A stretch of DNA of 64,000 bases from Atherix ibis (Eukaryota > Arthropoda > Insecta > Diptera > Athericidae): NCBI GenBank assembly GCA_958298945.1, contig OY282609.1:37049212-37113211 (forward strand), read 5' to 3'. Shown here one piece after another: positions 1-11,529 of this stretch. A program made the position numbers and the translations under genes. Every line of letters starts with the position of its first letter. Position 1 is the stretch's first letter. The notes under the pieces were generated by a model. The model was given only the letters and a program-made list of their open reading frames with translations. It made no database searches and was not told the DNA's origin.

Positions 1-3000
1 AGTGGAACACGACTATTGTTGCGTACGGGTGTTGTGTTTAACAAATCTACACGTATGTATAGCATATTGCTTTAATATTTTTTGAATATACCGATTTCGT
101 AGCTACTGGGATGGGGTAGAGATACACACCTAATCCATTGGTAATATTTTTGATACTATTTGACACAATTTACTTGTTTAATTATGTAGAGTAATAAGGA
201 TCTTTAATTTCTTTTGATACTTTCCACACGTACTATATATTAGAAGAGTAGAAGAATATTTGAACGCGACTAAATTATATCAAATAAACAAACTCATACA
301 CATTTGATGTAACATATATTTTTTGCAAATGGCAACCGAGTATCTTTACAATATTCAAATGTCAAAGAATGAGACAATATTCAAATGACCACCTTAGATT
401 CGCTCGACATATAAATGACCAAACTCTCCATTGCTTCTCTATTTTATTGAGTATTCATATTGTTAATCTCCTAGCAATGTTATATCATATAACGTCGGAG
501 GTTATACCATAGTCCCACAACTGAGTACCAAAGACGAATTCAAAATATCTTGTTTCTATGAAGAAATGTCATATAACGCCATGTTTTTAAAACCAGATAT
601 ATCTTATATGCAACCCCTCCAGCAGTTCCAAATACGATTTTAAATATTAATCATTAGTAATAAGAATTCCAATAATAATAAATTTAATCCAATATACACA
701 CTAAACTATCACTTTTTTAAAATGCATCGATTTTCCAGCATTCATCGAATATTTTTGACTAATAAATTTTCAACCTTTTAATCAATATAGCGATGAATTT
801 GCTAAAATGCTAAATATTAATTGACTCATTTCTAAAACGTATACACTCAAATCAAAATTCGTATAGCGAAAATACTTTGTACCTATGCAAATCCCCTTAT
901 AGTAATAGGAATGTAATCATTTGTATTCCAGAAATTGCGAAGACTATTTGTACGACTACAAAGATACTTTTTGACAGTTTATGAATTTCAAGTTTATTAG
1001 TTTAGTTTGACATTGAAAAATGAAAAGTACAAAAAGATTTTCTTAATAGTAGTAGGAGGAGGAAACAACTTATATCGATAATATTCAGAAAAAATATTGT
1101 GGAGTAAAAATAATCATTTAAAAATGGACAAAAATGAATATGATACATACAGATAGTTATAAAAGTATTTGTACACCATTCAATAAGCTTTTTAAAATGT
1201 TAATTCCACTTTATTTTTTTAAAGGTAAATGACAAGGTTTTGTTATTAAACTAATAATTAATAAATGACAAGACGCATATAACCAAAATTGTATTATTCA
1301 ACCATATTTCAGTTTCATATAGAAATTTAGAAGATTTTCAATATTTTTATAAGAAATTAAACAAACTATTTATTTTAAATATAACTATCTTAAAATTTAT
1401 AATATAGACTTTATTCTGATAAAGAATAAAGTCTATATTATAAATTTTGAGATAGTTATATTTAAAATAAATAGTTCAAATACTATCGAAAATATTAAAA
1501 ACGACCTAAGGAGACTTCTGTATTTTAAACACGTACCTCTGCCAAATTTTAATTTTTTTTAAATGCAACACAAAATGTAATTACGGATATCAATGAATAA
1601 CGAAAATATTTATTCTTTCGGTACAGAAATCACATACCATTTGTGGTTTTATTTTGCTTTTAACTAAAAATTTTGTTTAAAGTAGTGATTGCTGCTTTGC
1701 CCAGCGCTTGATATTGTCCAATAATCAATAATACAAGTGGAAATAATGTGAAGTGGAAAAGAGTTAAGTTTGTTACAGGAAGCGTCTTTTAGTGTAATTT
1801 ATGGTGCACGGAAATAATTCTTTCGCTTTCATTGTCGAAATTTGGATGCCAAAGAGTGAATTACCGAAAAATTCTTAAAGTTGCAGAAAAAATTAAGTAA
1901 TACCAGCATATCAATAGCTTACGAATTAATTATTCATCATCAAAACATTCTAAACCATTTACATCATGAATTGAGTATGAAAAATGAGTTGTACTAACTT
2001 AATATCTGAGATAAGCTTCTGACGCATAATAAAATCGATCCATTTCTGAATCATATCATAACTGGCAATGGAAAATGAGTAAAATACGCGAATATCATTC
2101 GAAAGAGATCATGGAAAAAGAGAGATGAATGATCACAACCAATAAGGTTGAATGATCACAACCAATAAGTCAAGATTGAAAGCCAATAATGAACTCTTTG
2201 AATGGAACAAATACTCAGGAATCATGACTCAGGTCGAAAAATGGCGAAACATTGGCGATAATAAATATTGACTTTGAATAAATTGATTTTAACACTCTGA
2301 TTTAAAAGTGTCTATTTTAGTCAAAAAACGCCACGAACTTTTTAGATTAACCAATATTTAGACGTTTTGTCAGCGTTTTCGGTTAGTGTTCTACCAAATA
2401 TATTAAGTATTTGGCATTTCGTTAAAATTGAATAGCGTTTCATATAATACCAAAAATATGTGGTGTTTTGAATAGTGTAATACCAACCCTGCATTAGAGC
2501 TATCATGTATTTGATATTTGGTCATATTATAATGAGAAATTCTTTGAGCGATAGCTAAGTTAATATAATTACTCAGCAGATTATTCTATCTGCAAATTGA
2601 TTATGAAATTACAAGTCAAGTGAATTTATCAATATAGAATTAGAAGAAATCCAATTGATTAACTGTCACTCGAAGACATTCAATATTTGAGAAGCAGTCA
2701 ATTTGAAAGTAACTTTATGTCCTTAATAGAACCTTATTATTGAACTCTTATCTAGACAGGAAATTGAGATTTTTTGCATTATTGTCTAACCTTTTGGCTG
2801 ATAAATTGTCAAATAGACGCATAATCATCGTGTCTATTTGAAAATATTATAAATCTTGCACAAAATCCACTATAAAAAAACATTAGAAAATTATTTTTTT
2901 GTATACTAAAAATCTGAGAAATTCTAAAAATATTAAATGGCTTTTATTACTATGAATAATCCTTATATTGTAGTTTTAAGGCAACTTTTTAAGCAAGTGC

Positions 3001-3560
3001 ATATGTACTTGATTAAATGTGGAAAATATTCCTTTTCAGTTTATGAGTGAAATGTTGGATATTTTTTTTCTTCTTTAATTCTGACATTTTATAGTATGCA
3101 GTCGTATTTATGCTATTTGATTTTAATATAATTTTAATTAACTGTACTTTTTTATCGCTAAATACAATTGCGTAATTTAATATGTTGCCTATATACGATA
3201 ATATCGTATCTGATAAAGCATTTTTGTCCCATGATACGTGGTTACTCAGCAAAAATATGTTCTTATTTTGAATATTTTTTATATTCACATGAACACGACT
3301 AAACCACTCTAACCCTCTGCCCATATAAGTAGTGAAATTTATTAATACATGCCATTTAACCAATTAGAAATTAGCCCAAATAACTTTCCCAATTGAACAA
3401 ATTTACCATAGATTATTATTTTATTTAAATTTCTATATGTTTGTGTTTGAATAAAAATAATTAATTTTTTTTACCATTAAATAATGGTCTTTTGTTTGAT
3501 TAATGCTGAGAATCTACCGGAAATTAGAATTACCTATAACAAAAAATAGAAATAGTCGCA
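1..3560. other. Gene-free A+T-rich stretch
   Basis: No transposase, reverse transcriptase or host exon is recognised on either strand. The longest open frame is 3013-3363 on the minus strand (116 codons); it has no motif I know and such a run is expected by chance in this much six-frame A+T-rich sequence. A 20-bp segment is tandemly duplicated at 2127-2146 and 2150-2169 (period 23). A near-perfect hairpin at 1364-1476 is listed separately. Confidence 0.6.
1364..1476. repeat. Near-perfect 54-bp hairpin, 5-nt loop
   Basis: Two 54-base arms (1364-1417 and 1423-1476) are reverse complements with a single mismatch. They are separated only by GATAA. It has no coding content and no obvious target-site duplication. 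The tiny loop and near-identity suggest a snap-back (template-switch) copying event rather than a transposon with terminal repeats. It is the largest of several such palindromes in this window. Confidence 0.93.
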
Positions 3561-3574
3561 TTTAAACTAATAGT

Positions 3575-3712
3575 AAGAAAAACAATAATAATAATAGTAA
3601 TAATAATAATAATAATAATATAAATAATAATAATAATAAAAATAATAACAATAATAACAATAATAATAATAGTAACAATGGTAATAATAATAATATTAAC
3701 AATAGTAGCATG
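3575..3712 (+). repeat. AAT trinucleotide microsatellite
   Basis: An imperfect AAT/TAA run with occasional AGT, AAC and ATG triplets. On the minus strand it reads as a leucine-rich open frame (3562-3798), which is an artefact of the repeat and not a gene. Confidence 0.9.
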
Positions 3713-3719
3713 AAAAGCA

Positions 3720-4283
3720 ATTGAGTTAATTTTATTTGCAAAAAATATAAATCAACTTTGCTTACAAGGAGCAGATCTAGATCCACGCGGACGCTCATTT
3801 ATAATACTGTCACATTAAGGACTTCTCCAAATGATGTGGTAAAACCGAAAAATTTCCATTCATTCCATTAAGTCAATGTCAGTCAGTACATAAAATGTGT
3901 TTGCCATTTCAAAGCTATTCGAATAGACTTTTTAGCTATTTTTCGATTTTAGCTATTCGCATTTCGAAATTTTGTCGACATCATGATTACGTAAGCTAAT
4001 TTCGAAATAAACAAAATAAGAATAATTGTCGAATTTATATAATGCTGTTCTCTATACAAAAAAAGTCTTCAAAGTAAGAATAAAGTGTCCTTCATTAGTA
4101 ATGAGTATTACTACCATAACTTTTCACAGCGTGTATAAATTGATTTTTTTTCAAAAAGTTTAATTATAAATGCATTTTAAAGTCATTAATGAAGATAAGA
4201 TAGGCTGCCTTATATATATTGTATATTATAAGGATATGTTTACTATACACTTTTCTTCAAAAATATATAAATGCTCTTAACTA
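3720..4283. other. Gene-free flank of the first mariner
   Basis: Unique A+T-rich DNA. I see no coding remnant, repeat or regulatory element here. It ends at the TA target site of the mariner that starts at 4286. Confidence 0.5.
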
Positions 4284-4285
4284 TA

Positions 4286-5468
4286 AGTTGTAGTAAAAAG
4301 TAATCCATTATTTTGCCAATAGATGGCTTTAGGAGTCTGTATCTCCCGTTTTAAAAGTGCGATCGGGTTGCACTAGATGGCGTTAGGAAGATAAGATTTT
4401 GTACTAAAAAAGTTTCTGATACAGTTTTGTAATTACTTGACACAGTATTTTTTTAGCACGCGTCAAAGAAAAATATTTTCTCTCTTTTTCAAAGAGAAAA
4501 TACGCCATATTTTACAGTTTTTCTTCGATAAAGGCGAAAACGCAAGCTAGGCAGCTAAAAATGTGAAAAGTGCTTATGGTCCTAATACTGTAACAGCCAA
4601 TCATGCGCAATTTTGGTTTCGTCGATTCCGTTCCGGTAATTTTGATGTCAAAGATGCACCACGCTCTGGAAGGCCAATTGTCGAAAATGTCGATAAAATA
4701 ATGGAAATCGTCAAGTCCGACCGTCACGTAAGCACTGTTTTGATTGCCCAGGAGCTAAACATTGCATAAAAAACTGTTTGGAACCACTTAAATAAGGCTG
4801 GATACAAAAAAAAGCTCGATGTATGGGTGCCACACGAGTGAAGCGGATGGTTACTGGTGATGAAAAGTGGGTCACTTACGCGGTCACCCGGCGCAAACGG
4901 TGGTCAAGCCAGGATTGCCAGCCAGGAAGGTTTTGCTTTGTGTTTGGTAGGACTGGCAGGGAATCATCTACTATGAGCTGCTCCCCTACGGCCGAACTCT
5001 TAATTCGGACCTATACTGTCATCAATTGGACCGTCTGAAAGAAGCAATCGCCCAGAAACGGGCAACTTTGGCCAATAGGAGAGGAATTGTGTTCCATCAG
5101 GACAACGCAAGGCCGCATACATCGATAGTGACTCGCCAGAAGTTCCGGGACCTTGGTTGGGATGTTCTTATGCATCCACCTTATAGTCCGGACCTGGCAC
5201 CAAGTGACTACCATCTCTTCCTGTCTATGACGAATGAATTTGCAGGTGAAAAATTCGCCTCAAAAGAAGATTGTAAAAATCGACTGTCCCAGTTTTTTGC
5301 CAATAGGGACGAGGTTTTCTATGAGAGAGTCATTATGAAATTACCTCCAAAATGGCAACAAGTTATCAAATAAACGATGCATATTTGACCTAAATCGTAT
5401 CATTCTATCTATGCTAAATAAAACCTTCAATTTAATGCAAAATTAATGGATTTCTTTTTACTACAACT
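4286..5468 (+). mobile_element. Mariner element, irritans-type, both ends present
   Basis: A complete but internally shortened mariner of 1,183 bp. The left end begins AGTTGTAGTAAAAAG at 4286 and the right end closes with the reverse complement at 5468. The terminal inverted repeats match over about 31 bases with two differences. Both ends abut TA (4284-4285 and 5469-5470), the target dinucleotide duplicated by all mariners. The interior carries a broken plus-strand transposase. Intact members are about 1.3 kb, so roughly 0.1 kb is missing. The irritans assignment rests on the transposase motifs as I remember them and is an inference. Confidence 0.93.
4494..5373 (+). pseudogene. Mariner transposase (DD34D), irritans-type, broken
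   Basis: Cut-and-paste DDE transposase remnant. The N-terminal paired helix-turn-helix region is readable from 4494 (EKIRHILQFFFDKG, then WFRRFRSGNF and APRSGRP near 4614-4670). It has a TAG at 4536 in an alanine/serine-rich stretch and a TAA after LNIA near 4767. After KKLDVWVPHE about 26 codons are missing, and the frame resumes at MVTGDEKWV, whose Asp (4859-4861) is the first catalytic residue. Another frameshift and small deletions follow to about 5020. The C-terminal third is open: HQDNARPH holds the second Asp (5101-5103) and APSDYHLF the third (5206-5208), exactly 34 residues apart, the mariner spacing. The product ends KLPPKWQQVIK. All three catalytic codons survive, but two stops, two frame changes and a deletion make it non-functional. 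Confidence 0.93.
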
Positions 5469-6284
5469 TATATTTATGTACATCATCAACGTGAAGAAGA
5501 AAAAGTCACCTACGCACATGAGTGACTTGATGCTCACGTAGAAGATAAATATAATTAATCCCTTAATAGTATGAAGCCTAAAGTATGAACTGCAAAGAGA
5601 TGAAATACTAATTTTATCCAGTTTAGCGAGCCATTCTTAAAAAAATACTTTAGTTTATAATAAAATCCAACAAATCTCAGAAAACATAAAATTACATTGC
5701 AATGATTTTCTCAAATATTTCATAAATTCCATTCAAATTTCAGCATACTACAAAAATTAATTGGTAGTATACATTTAAATCTTTTCGTAAAGTCATTTTT
5801 AAGTAAAATATTTGATATAGATTTTTTTTAAAAAAATCATGGATGATTAAATCTATTTAATCAAAAAAATTAGCTATAAGAGGAAATAGTTTAACTCTAT
5901 AATCTCCATGAAAACTCGACAAATTAGAAAGGACATAACTTATTTGAATAAATATCAATATCTTTTCTACCGAATATATAACTTATTTGAAAAGGTATGT
6001 GTATTATACAAAATTTGAGATTTCGAAATCTTGAAATAGAATATCGAGTATCATTAAAAAAATTTTAAGGAACAAATTTAAGCTGAGGAAAATAATTAAA
6101 GTCACTTTTATATGATTGGCATAAAAGTTTTTCAAGAGCTATCAAATAATCCTATTTTTTTATTTTAATTTTTTTTTCGGTTTGATTGATAAAGCATAAT
6201 TGATGTCTAAAATTTTAATAATTCTTTATTTAGATCATTTTGCATTCAGATTTTTGTATTTGCTAACTAATACAAAAATGATAG

Positions 6285-6480
6285 CACAATTGTGAGCGTT
6301 CCGAATAACCATTTAAGAGGTCATGGGTTCAATCGAAAAAAAACCACTTTACTTTACATTCTACTGTAATTTCGTCCTTTCATTAACAAAAAAGTGCGGA
6401 AAACACCTGAACCATCCGCCATCAGGAAGATAAAAAGCAGCTGAATATTTCTCAGACCCATTTATATATGTGTTAGTATC
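6285..6480 (+). repeat. Possible tRNA-derived SINE remnant
   Basis: A segment with a passable pol III B box (GGTTCAATCG at 6326-6335). About 35 bases upstream is a loose A-box-like stretch around TGAGCGTTCC. A G+C-richer tail follows, containing ACACCTGAACCATCC. The overall shape resembles the tRNA head of a SINE, but I cannot fold a full cloverleaf and no poly(A) or target duplication is clear. It could equally be a decayed tRNA gene fragment or chance. Confidence 0.25.
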
Positions 6481-9214
6481 CGGCAAGCATACACGTAATC
6501 ACCATTGATTTATTTGACAACCTGGGGCTGGAGAAGGTGATTTGAAACATCGGACCTCATTGGGTATGCCAAGCTTTTGGCATATGCGGAATAGGCTACT
6601 TCTACATAATGTTGAGAAAAATCTACAAATAATTAGTCTCAATAGGCTCCTCCGTTAAAGGAAAAAAAACTACTGTTGTTGATGGAGTGATGGAACTTTT
6701 CTGATCTGTCAGGATACTAAAAATTTGCTGGCTTGGCGGACTGTACGACCTTGGCCCAGAGCTTGGACGTCTGGAAATATTTTATTCATCAATAATAAAA
6801 TTGATCCGGCTGTCGCGCCAAAAACGATGCTGATGTGTTTGTACCAATTCTTGTCTTATACTCATATATTTAAATACTATCTATCCGTAAACTAATAATT
6901 AGCGGCAGTTTCTCTCTGTGATTTCAGTGCACTTGTTGTAAAAACAACTTTTTCGTATATTTGTACCAAGTATTGAGATAATGATAGTCTTAAGAAATTA
7001 GGATGTAACCAAAATTACAATAAAAAATAAACGTTATATATTAAACTATTAACCCCGTTACGATTATTAATATTCAAAATTGTTTTAATCTAATATTATA
7101 GTCTCTTTTACTTTATATTATCTATGAATATATATATTCATTTCCACATTTGTAGATTAATAATGGTCCTTATTTTCGTCATATTTTAATTTTTTTTGCA
7201 TTTTTGCTGCTCAATTTATTTTATAAACTCAAATCTCAAATTAGCAGATCACTTTATTTTGTATACTTAATTCTGGATAGTTAACATAATTATTATCCCT
7301 AAGGCCGTTTTATATAAAATATCCAATAATATTGACTTTACTAATACTCGTATTTTCAATAATTAGTTTCTTTTGCTTTTGATAGAATGTAATATTTGTA
7401 AATTAGGTATAATTTTTTTCTTAAAATGAGTTTCTATTATAAAGGATATAAGATTCCTTAATCAAACCTATCATATATGATATATTTTTAAAAAAATATA
7501 TAGACGTCTACACATCTTCTTAATAAAGAAATTCTTTCATAAAAATACTCAAGTTTTACTTAAAAATCCTTACCTCGTAATACTTTGCTGGTTACCATTT
7601 TTATATATTTTACAAATTGTTATTATCATTTTTTGAATGGTAAGGATCTTTTGCATTTTTGTGAAAGCATTTCCGTAATAAATATTTATATAATAAATTA
7701 TCTATAATATTTTTTTCTATGAAGTATTTTCATGTTGTATAAGAGGAAGAATCATTATTGATACGTGTTGGGGGTGGATAATCAAAAGAGAAAGAACTAT
7801 AAGATGAGGAAATTCCTGAAGTGACCTTGCTCGTGATTATGTTTGAATTGCTGCTTAAGATGGGAGCATGAAACGAAATAACAAAATCCGGACATGAACA
7901 TTTTCCTGTGTGCCAAACTTGAGTGGGGATTCATTGTATGAAATGGCTCTTCAAATCCTTTCTAAATTGAATAAATTCACATATACTCGGCCTGATTTGG
8001 TTGGTTGTGTTTACACGTAGCCGACATCGAAATAGATAGGAAGGAAGGAAGGAAGGCTTACTTGGGGTTTGAGCATAATTTCCGAAACACTAAACTAAAG
8101 TCGAGTACATGAATAGAATGTATTTTATCTCATTCCAGTAGTTAAGATGTCACGTAAATAGGCAGGAATATTTCGAAAATCTTTCTTTTGCCTTAATTCC
8201 AGACTTTCAGTTTCTAGAATCCCATGCAGTAATAACCAAGCTAAACATTTCATTCCATTCACAATTCTCTCGTTAGTGAAAAAGTTTTCTGGTTTTCTTA
8301 TTCATTTTCCGATTTTGGCTTCAATTCATATTAGACAAATACACATATTGGGTTATAGTTTATTCCCAAGACAAATACATAAACTTGCGTCTGGACATCG
8401 CGGTCATGCACGGCTATCCACAACATTTGGGGCAATTCCATTATCCTTTCGTCTTAAAGTTTCTTCAATCGATGCTCAACTTTATTGTTTGGCTATTACC
8501 GTTGTTGCTGATGCGAGTCTAGAGTTTATTCTTTTGTCGATCCTCGTACTCTGCTACACAAAATAAGACTATTCTTTATTGGCACTGGGAATCTCTTTAT
8601 GAATGGCATTGATTATTCGCCGAATATAGACTTTTTCCATTTATTATTCATCCAGTATTCAGAAATATTTCCTCATTCTTGGCCGAATCTTCGAAACGAA
8701 TCAACCAAAGATAATATGCTCAGACACGAATAGATTTGTTGAATTATTGAAAACTTTCGTCTAGACATTCATTCATTAATTATTTGACTTATTCTTCTTT
8801 AGAATATTTTAAAATTTCTATGACCTCAGAAAATTTCTTTTAATTGAATTGCAAATTTCATTAATAAATAATAACTGAATAAATTTTAAAAATATTTTTA
8901 AAAAACATTTTGGTTTTTAATATTTTGATTTTAGCAATCAACAAAATAGAATGAATATTTTTTGTAATTATACGTTTTTCCATTCTATTTTGCCTGTATT
9001 GCCTATAAAGGTTCATAAAGGCTCAAGAAAAAGCATTGAGTTTTTGACTGATAAATTAAAAAAGTTTTTACAGAACAGATATAAATTAATTTACTATTCT
9101 ACTTATAATCAATGTGTTAGGGAAAAAAATTAATTAATTGGTAAGCAAATAGCCTAAAGAAAAAAACTGGTGTGGCCAAATTTTCTGCAGACCAAGCGCA
9201 ACTACCTTTTTTGC

Positions 9215-9310
9215 CTACCTGATATTTTATGATAGGTATGTAATTATTGTTTCATTTTATATTTTCTATAAAGCAGTTTTAATTAACTCCTAATCAAAAA
9301 TTATAACTAA
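9215..9310 (+). repeat. Dispersed repeat, copy A
   Basis: From ACCTGATATTTT to TCAAAAATTATA this segment matches 13075-13165 at roughly 80% with small gaps. The clearest shared blocks are ATTGTTTCATTTTAT and GTTTTAATTAACTCCT. It is probably a fragment of an uncharacterised interspersed repeat. I see no terminal repeats or coding content. Confidence 0.6.
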
Positions 9311-10860
9311 TTTAAACTAACATTGTTTCAACAATATATATAAAAATATAGTAACATAATTTTTATCATTTATATTACAAAATTATTTTAAGAGACATTT
9401 AAAAACAATTTATCTGTGTTGAATTTATTATTTTTGGCATTTAATTATTAACCAATAACTTTCAATTTTGAATTTTTTTTTTTTGCATCATAATTGTATT
9501 TTAGTCAGGCAATAATGAAACATATTTTTAAGATAAACTAACAGAAATTTTTATCGTTCAGTAGTTATCAACTTTTAATGATATATTCTGCTCTCAAAAA
9601 TGTTTGTTTTAAAAATTTCGAATTTATAAATTCTCAGTTTATCTTACAACCAAGTAGCTTAAATCTTTGTTTTATAAATAGTGCTAACATTGGAATATAT
9701 ATCGGGATTCCCTTTAAGTCTAAAATATCAAGCTGAGGTTGTTCTGTTATATATAGTGCAAGCGTTACTTATATTTTTAAATAAATATATTTAACAAATA
9801 TTAAATAAATACCACCTCCCTGCAAAAATTTTATTTAAAAAAAAATATAAATTCCTAATAACACGTGACATCATATTATATTATATGTAAAACGATATGC
9901 TGCATTGTTTAATCATATAAACATGCTGGAGTTCATGAAATTTAATATATTATATATTTTTTTATCAACGATAACAAGGAAAATTGGAAAATTGTTGGAA
10001 GCTTTCTTGGAATTGTTATAATTTTAGTAACTAGGATACACAACAGTTCAAAGGGAAAAACAAAATTAAATGTAACACACTCCCACATGGCCTTCGTTTA
10101 TCAGACATTTTTTGTGAGGCAAATTGGTGAAAAAACCCGAAAAAAATCAAACTTAGAAACAAGCACAACTGTGTACATGCAAATATTTTTAAGAACTTTA
10201 AGATTGATATTAAATTCGCTTTTTTTGACATATTTTAGAGAATACTCATATATGAGGGTATATTCTTAAGGGAAATGTTTTTATTTTTTTCTGCAAAAAA
10301 AGCTTTTGCAAATAAATAGGCATATGCGCAAATGTTGCTAGACCAATATATAACAGAAAAAATGAGAGTAGAATATCTTCCGTCATCAACTTATTCAATT
10401 TTTTCATACCATATCGGAAGTAGTGAAATTGTTTCTTTTTGAGGAAAACACCAAATTTTTTTCTTACGAGAATGAATTCACAATAAAGCAAATTTATTAT
10501 ATTCTGAGAAATGCTATTCATATTAATATTTATGGTCAGATTTTTTATTTAATATCAGATCTTTCGTTATAAAAAATATTCAGTTTAAGCATACTTTATG
10601 GGTAAGTAATTTTACTAACCTATATCGTTTAAAGAAACTTTTTATTAATATTTTTGTAGGAACCCCAATTTTTTATATACAAAAAGTGTGAATATTAACA
10701 TTCTGTTCAATTTAATGTATTTATGATTTTGAAAGTAAATGAAGCTTTATGATATAACGAAAATGAAAATATGAATTTATTTAATTACTGGAGGAATATT
10801 TGAGTTTTTCAGTTTTTTTTCAGGCTCAATTTCTATAACTTTTATAGTATCCTTTTTATT

Positions 10861-11526
10861 TTCAGTTTTTCTTCAGTTTTTCAGTTATTTTTTAGTTTTA
10901 TAGTTTTTCAGTTTTTCAAACGTCAGTTTTTCAGTTTTTTAGTTTAGTTTTTCAGTTTTTCAGTTGTTTTTTTCAGATTTTTCAGTTTCTTCAGCTTTTC
11001 AGTTTTTCAGTTTTTCAGTTTTTCAGTTTTTCAGTTTTTCAGTTTTTCAGTTTTTCAGTTTTTCAGTTTTTCAGTTTTTCAGTTTTTCAGTTTTTCAGTT
11101 TTTCAGTTTTTCAGTTTTCAGTCAGTTTTTCAGTTTTTCAGTTTTTCAGTTTTTCAGTTTTTCAGTTTTTCAGTTTTTCAGTTTTTCAGTTTTTCAGTTT
11201 TTCAGTCGTTTTTCAGTTTTTCAGTTTTTCAGTTTTTCAGTTGTTTTTCAGTTTTTCAGTTGTTTTTCAGTTTTTCAGTTGTTTTTCAGTTTTTCAGTTT
11301 TTCAGTTTTTCAGTTTTTCAGTTTTTCACAGTTGTTTTTCAGTTTTTCAGTTTTTCAGTTGTTTTTCAGTTTTTCAGTTGTTTTTTAATTTTTCAGTTTT
11401 TCAGTTTTTCAAACGTCAGTTTTTCAGTTTTTAATGTTTTTATTTTTTTATTTTTTCAGTTTTTCAGTTTTTCAGTTTGTCAGTTTTTCAGTTGTTTTTC
11501 AGTTTTTTAGTTTTTCAGTTTTTCAG
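10861..11526 (+). repeat. Satellite of an 8-bp unit, CAGTTTTT
   Basis: About 660 bases built from a head-to-tail 8-mer (CAGTTTTT), with variant units such as CAGTTGTTTTT, CAGTCGTTTTT and CAGTTTTCAGT. The block between 11000 and 11310 is the most regular. The variant TTTCAAACGTCAG occurs twice, around 10916 and 11408. This implies that part of the array was itself duplicated or gene-converted. The strand bias is extreme: the plus strand is almost free of A except in CAG. Translated frames of serine, valine, phenylalanine and glutamine are by-products and not a protein. Confidence 0.96.
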
Positions 11527-11529
11527 TAT

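Larger units (their letters stand above)
5471..10800. other. Gene-free A+T-rich stretch
   Basis: No transposase or host gene recognised. 8036-8056 is a short AAGG tetranucleotide run. The longest open frame, 8276-8566 on the plus strand (96 codons), lies in a slightly G+C-richer patch (8270-8540) but has no motif I recognise. A tRNA-like SINE candidate and one copy of a dispersed repeat within this stretch are listed separately. Confidence 0.5.

Noticed and set aside
3562..3798. Leucine-rich 78-codon minus-strand frame resembling a membrane protein
   Set aside because: It is the reverse reading of the AAT microsatellite.
10964..11510. Open frames of 156 and 89 codons rich in Phe, Ser, Gln and Val
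   Set aside because: They are translations of the CAGTTTTT satellite; the repeat lacks stops in some frames. No start context or non-repeat coding sequence.
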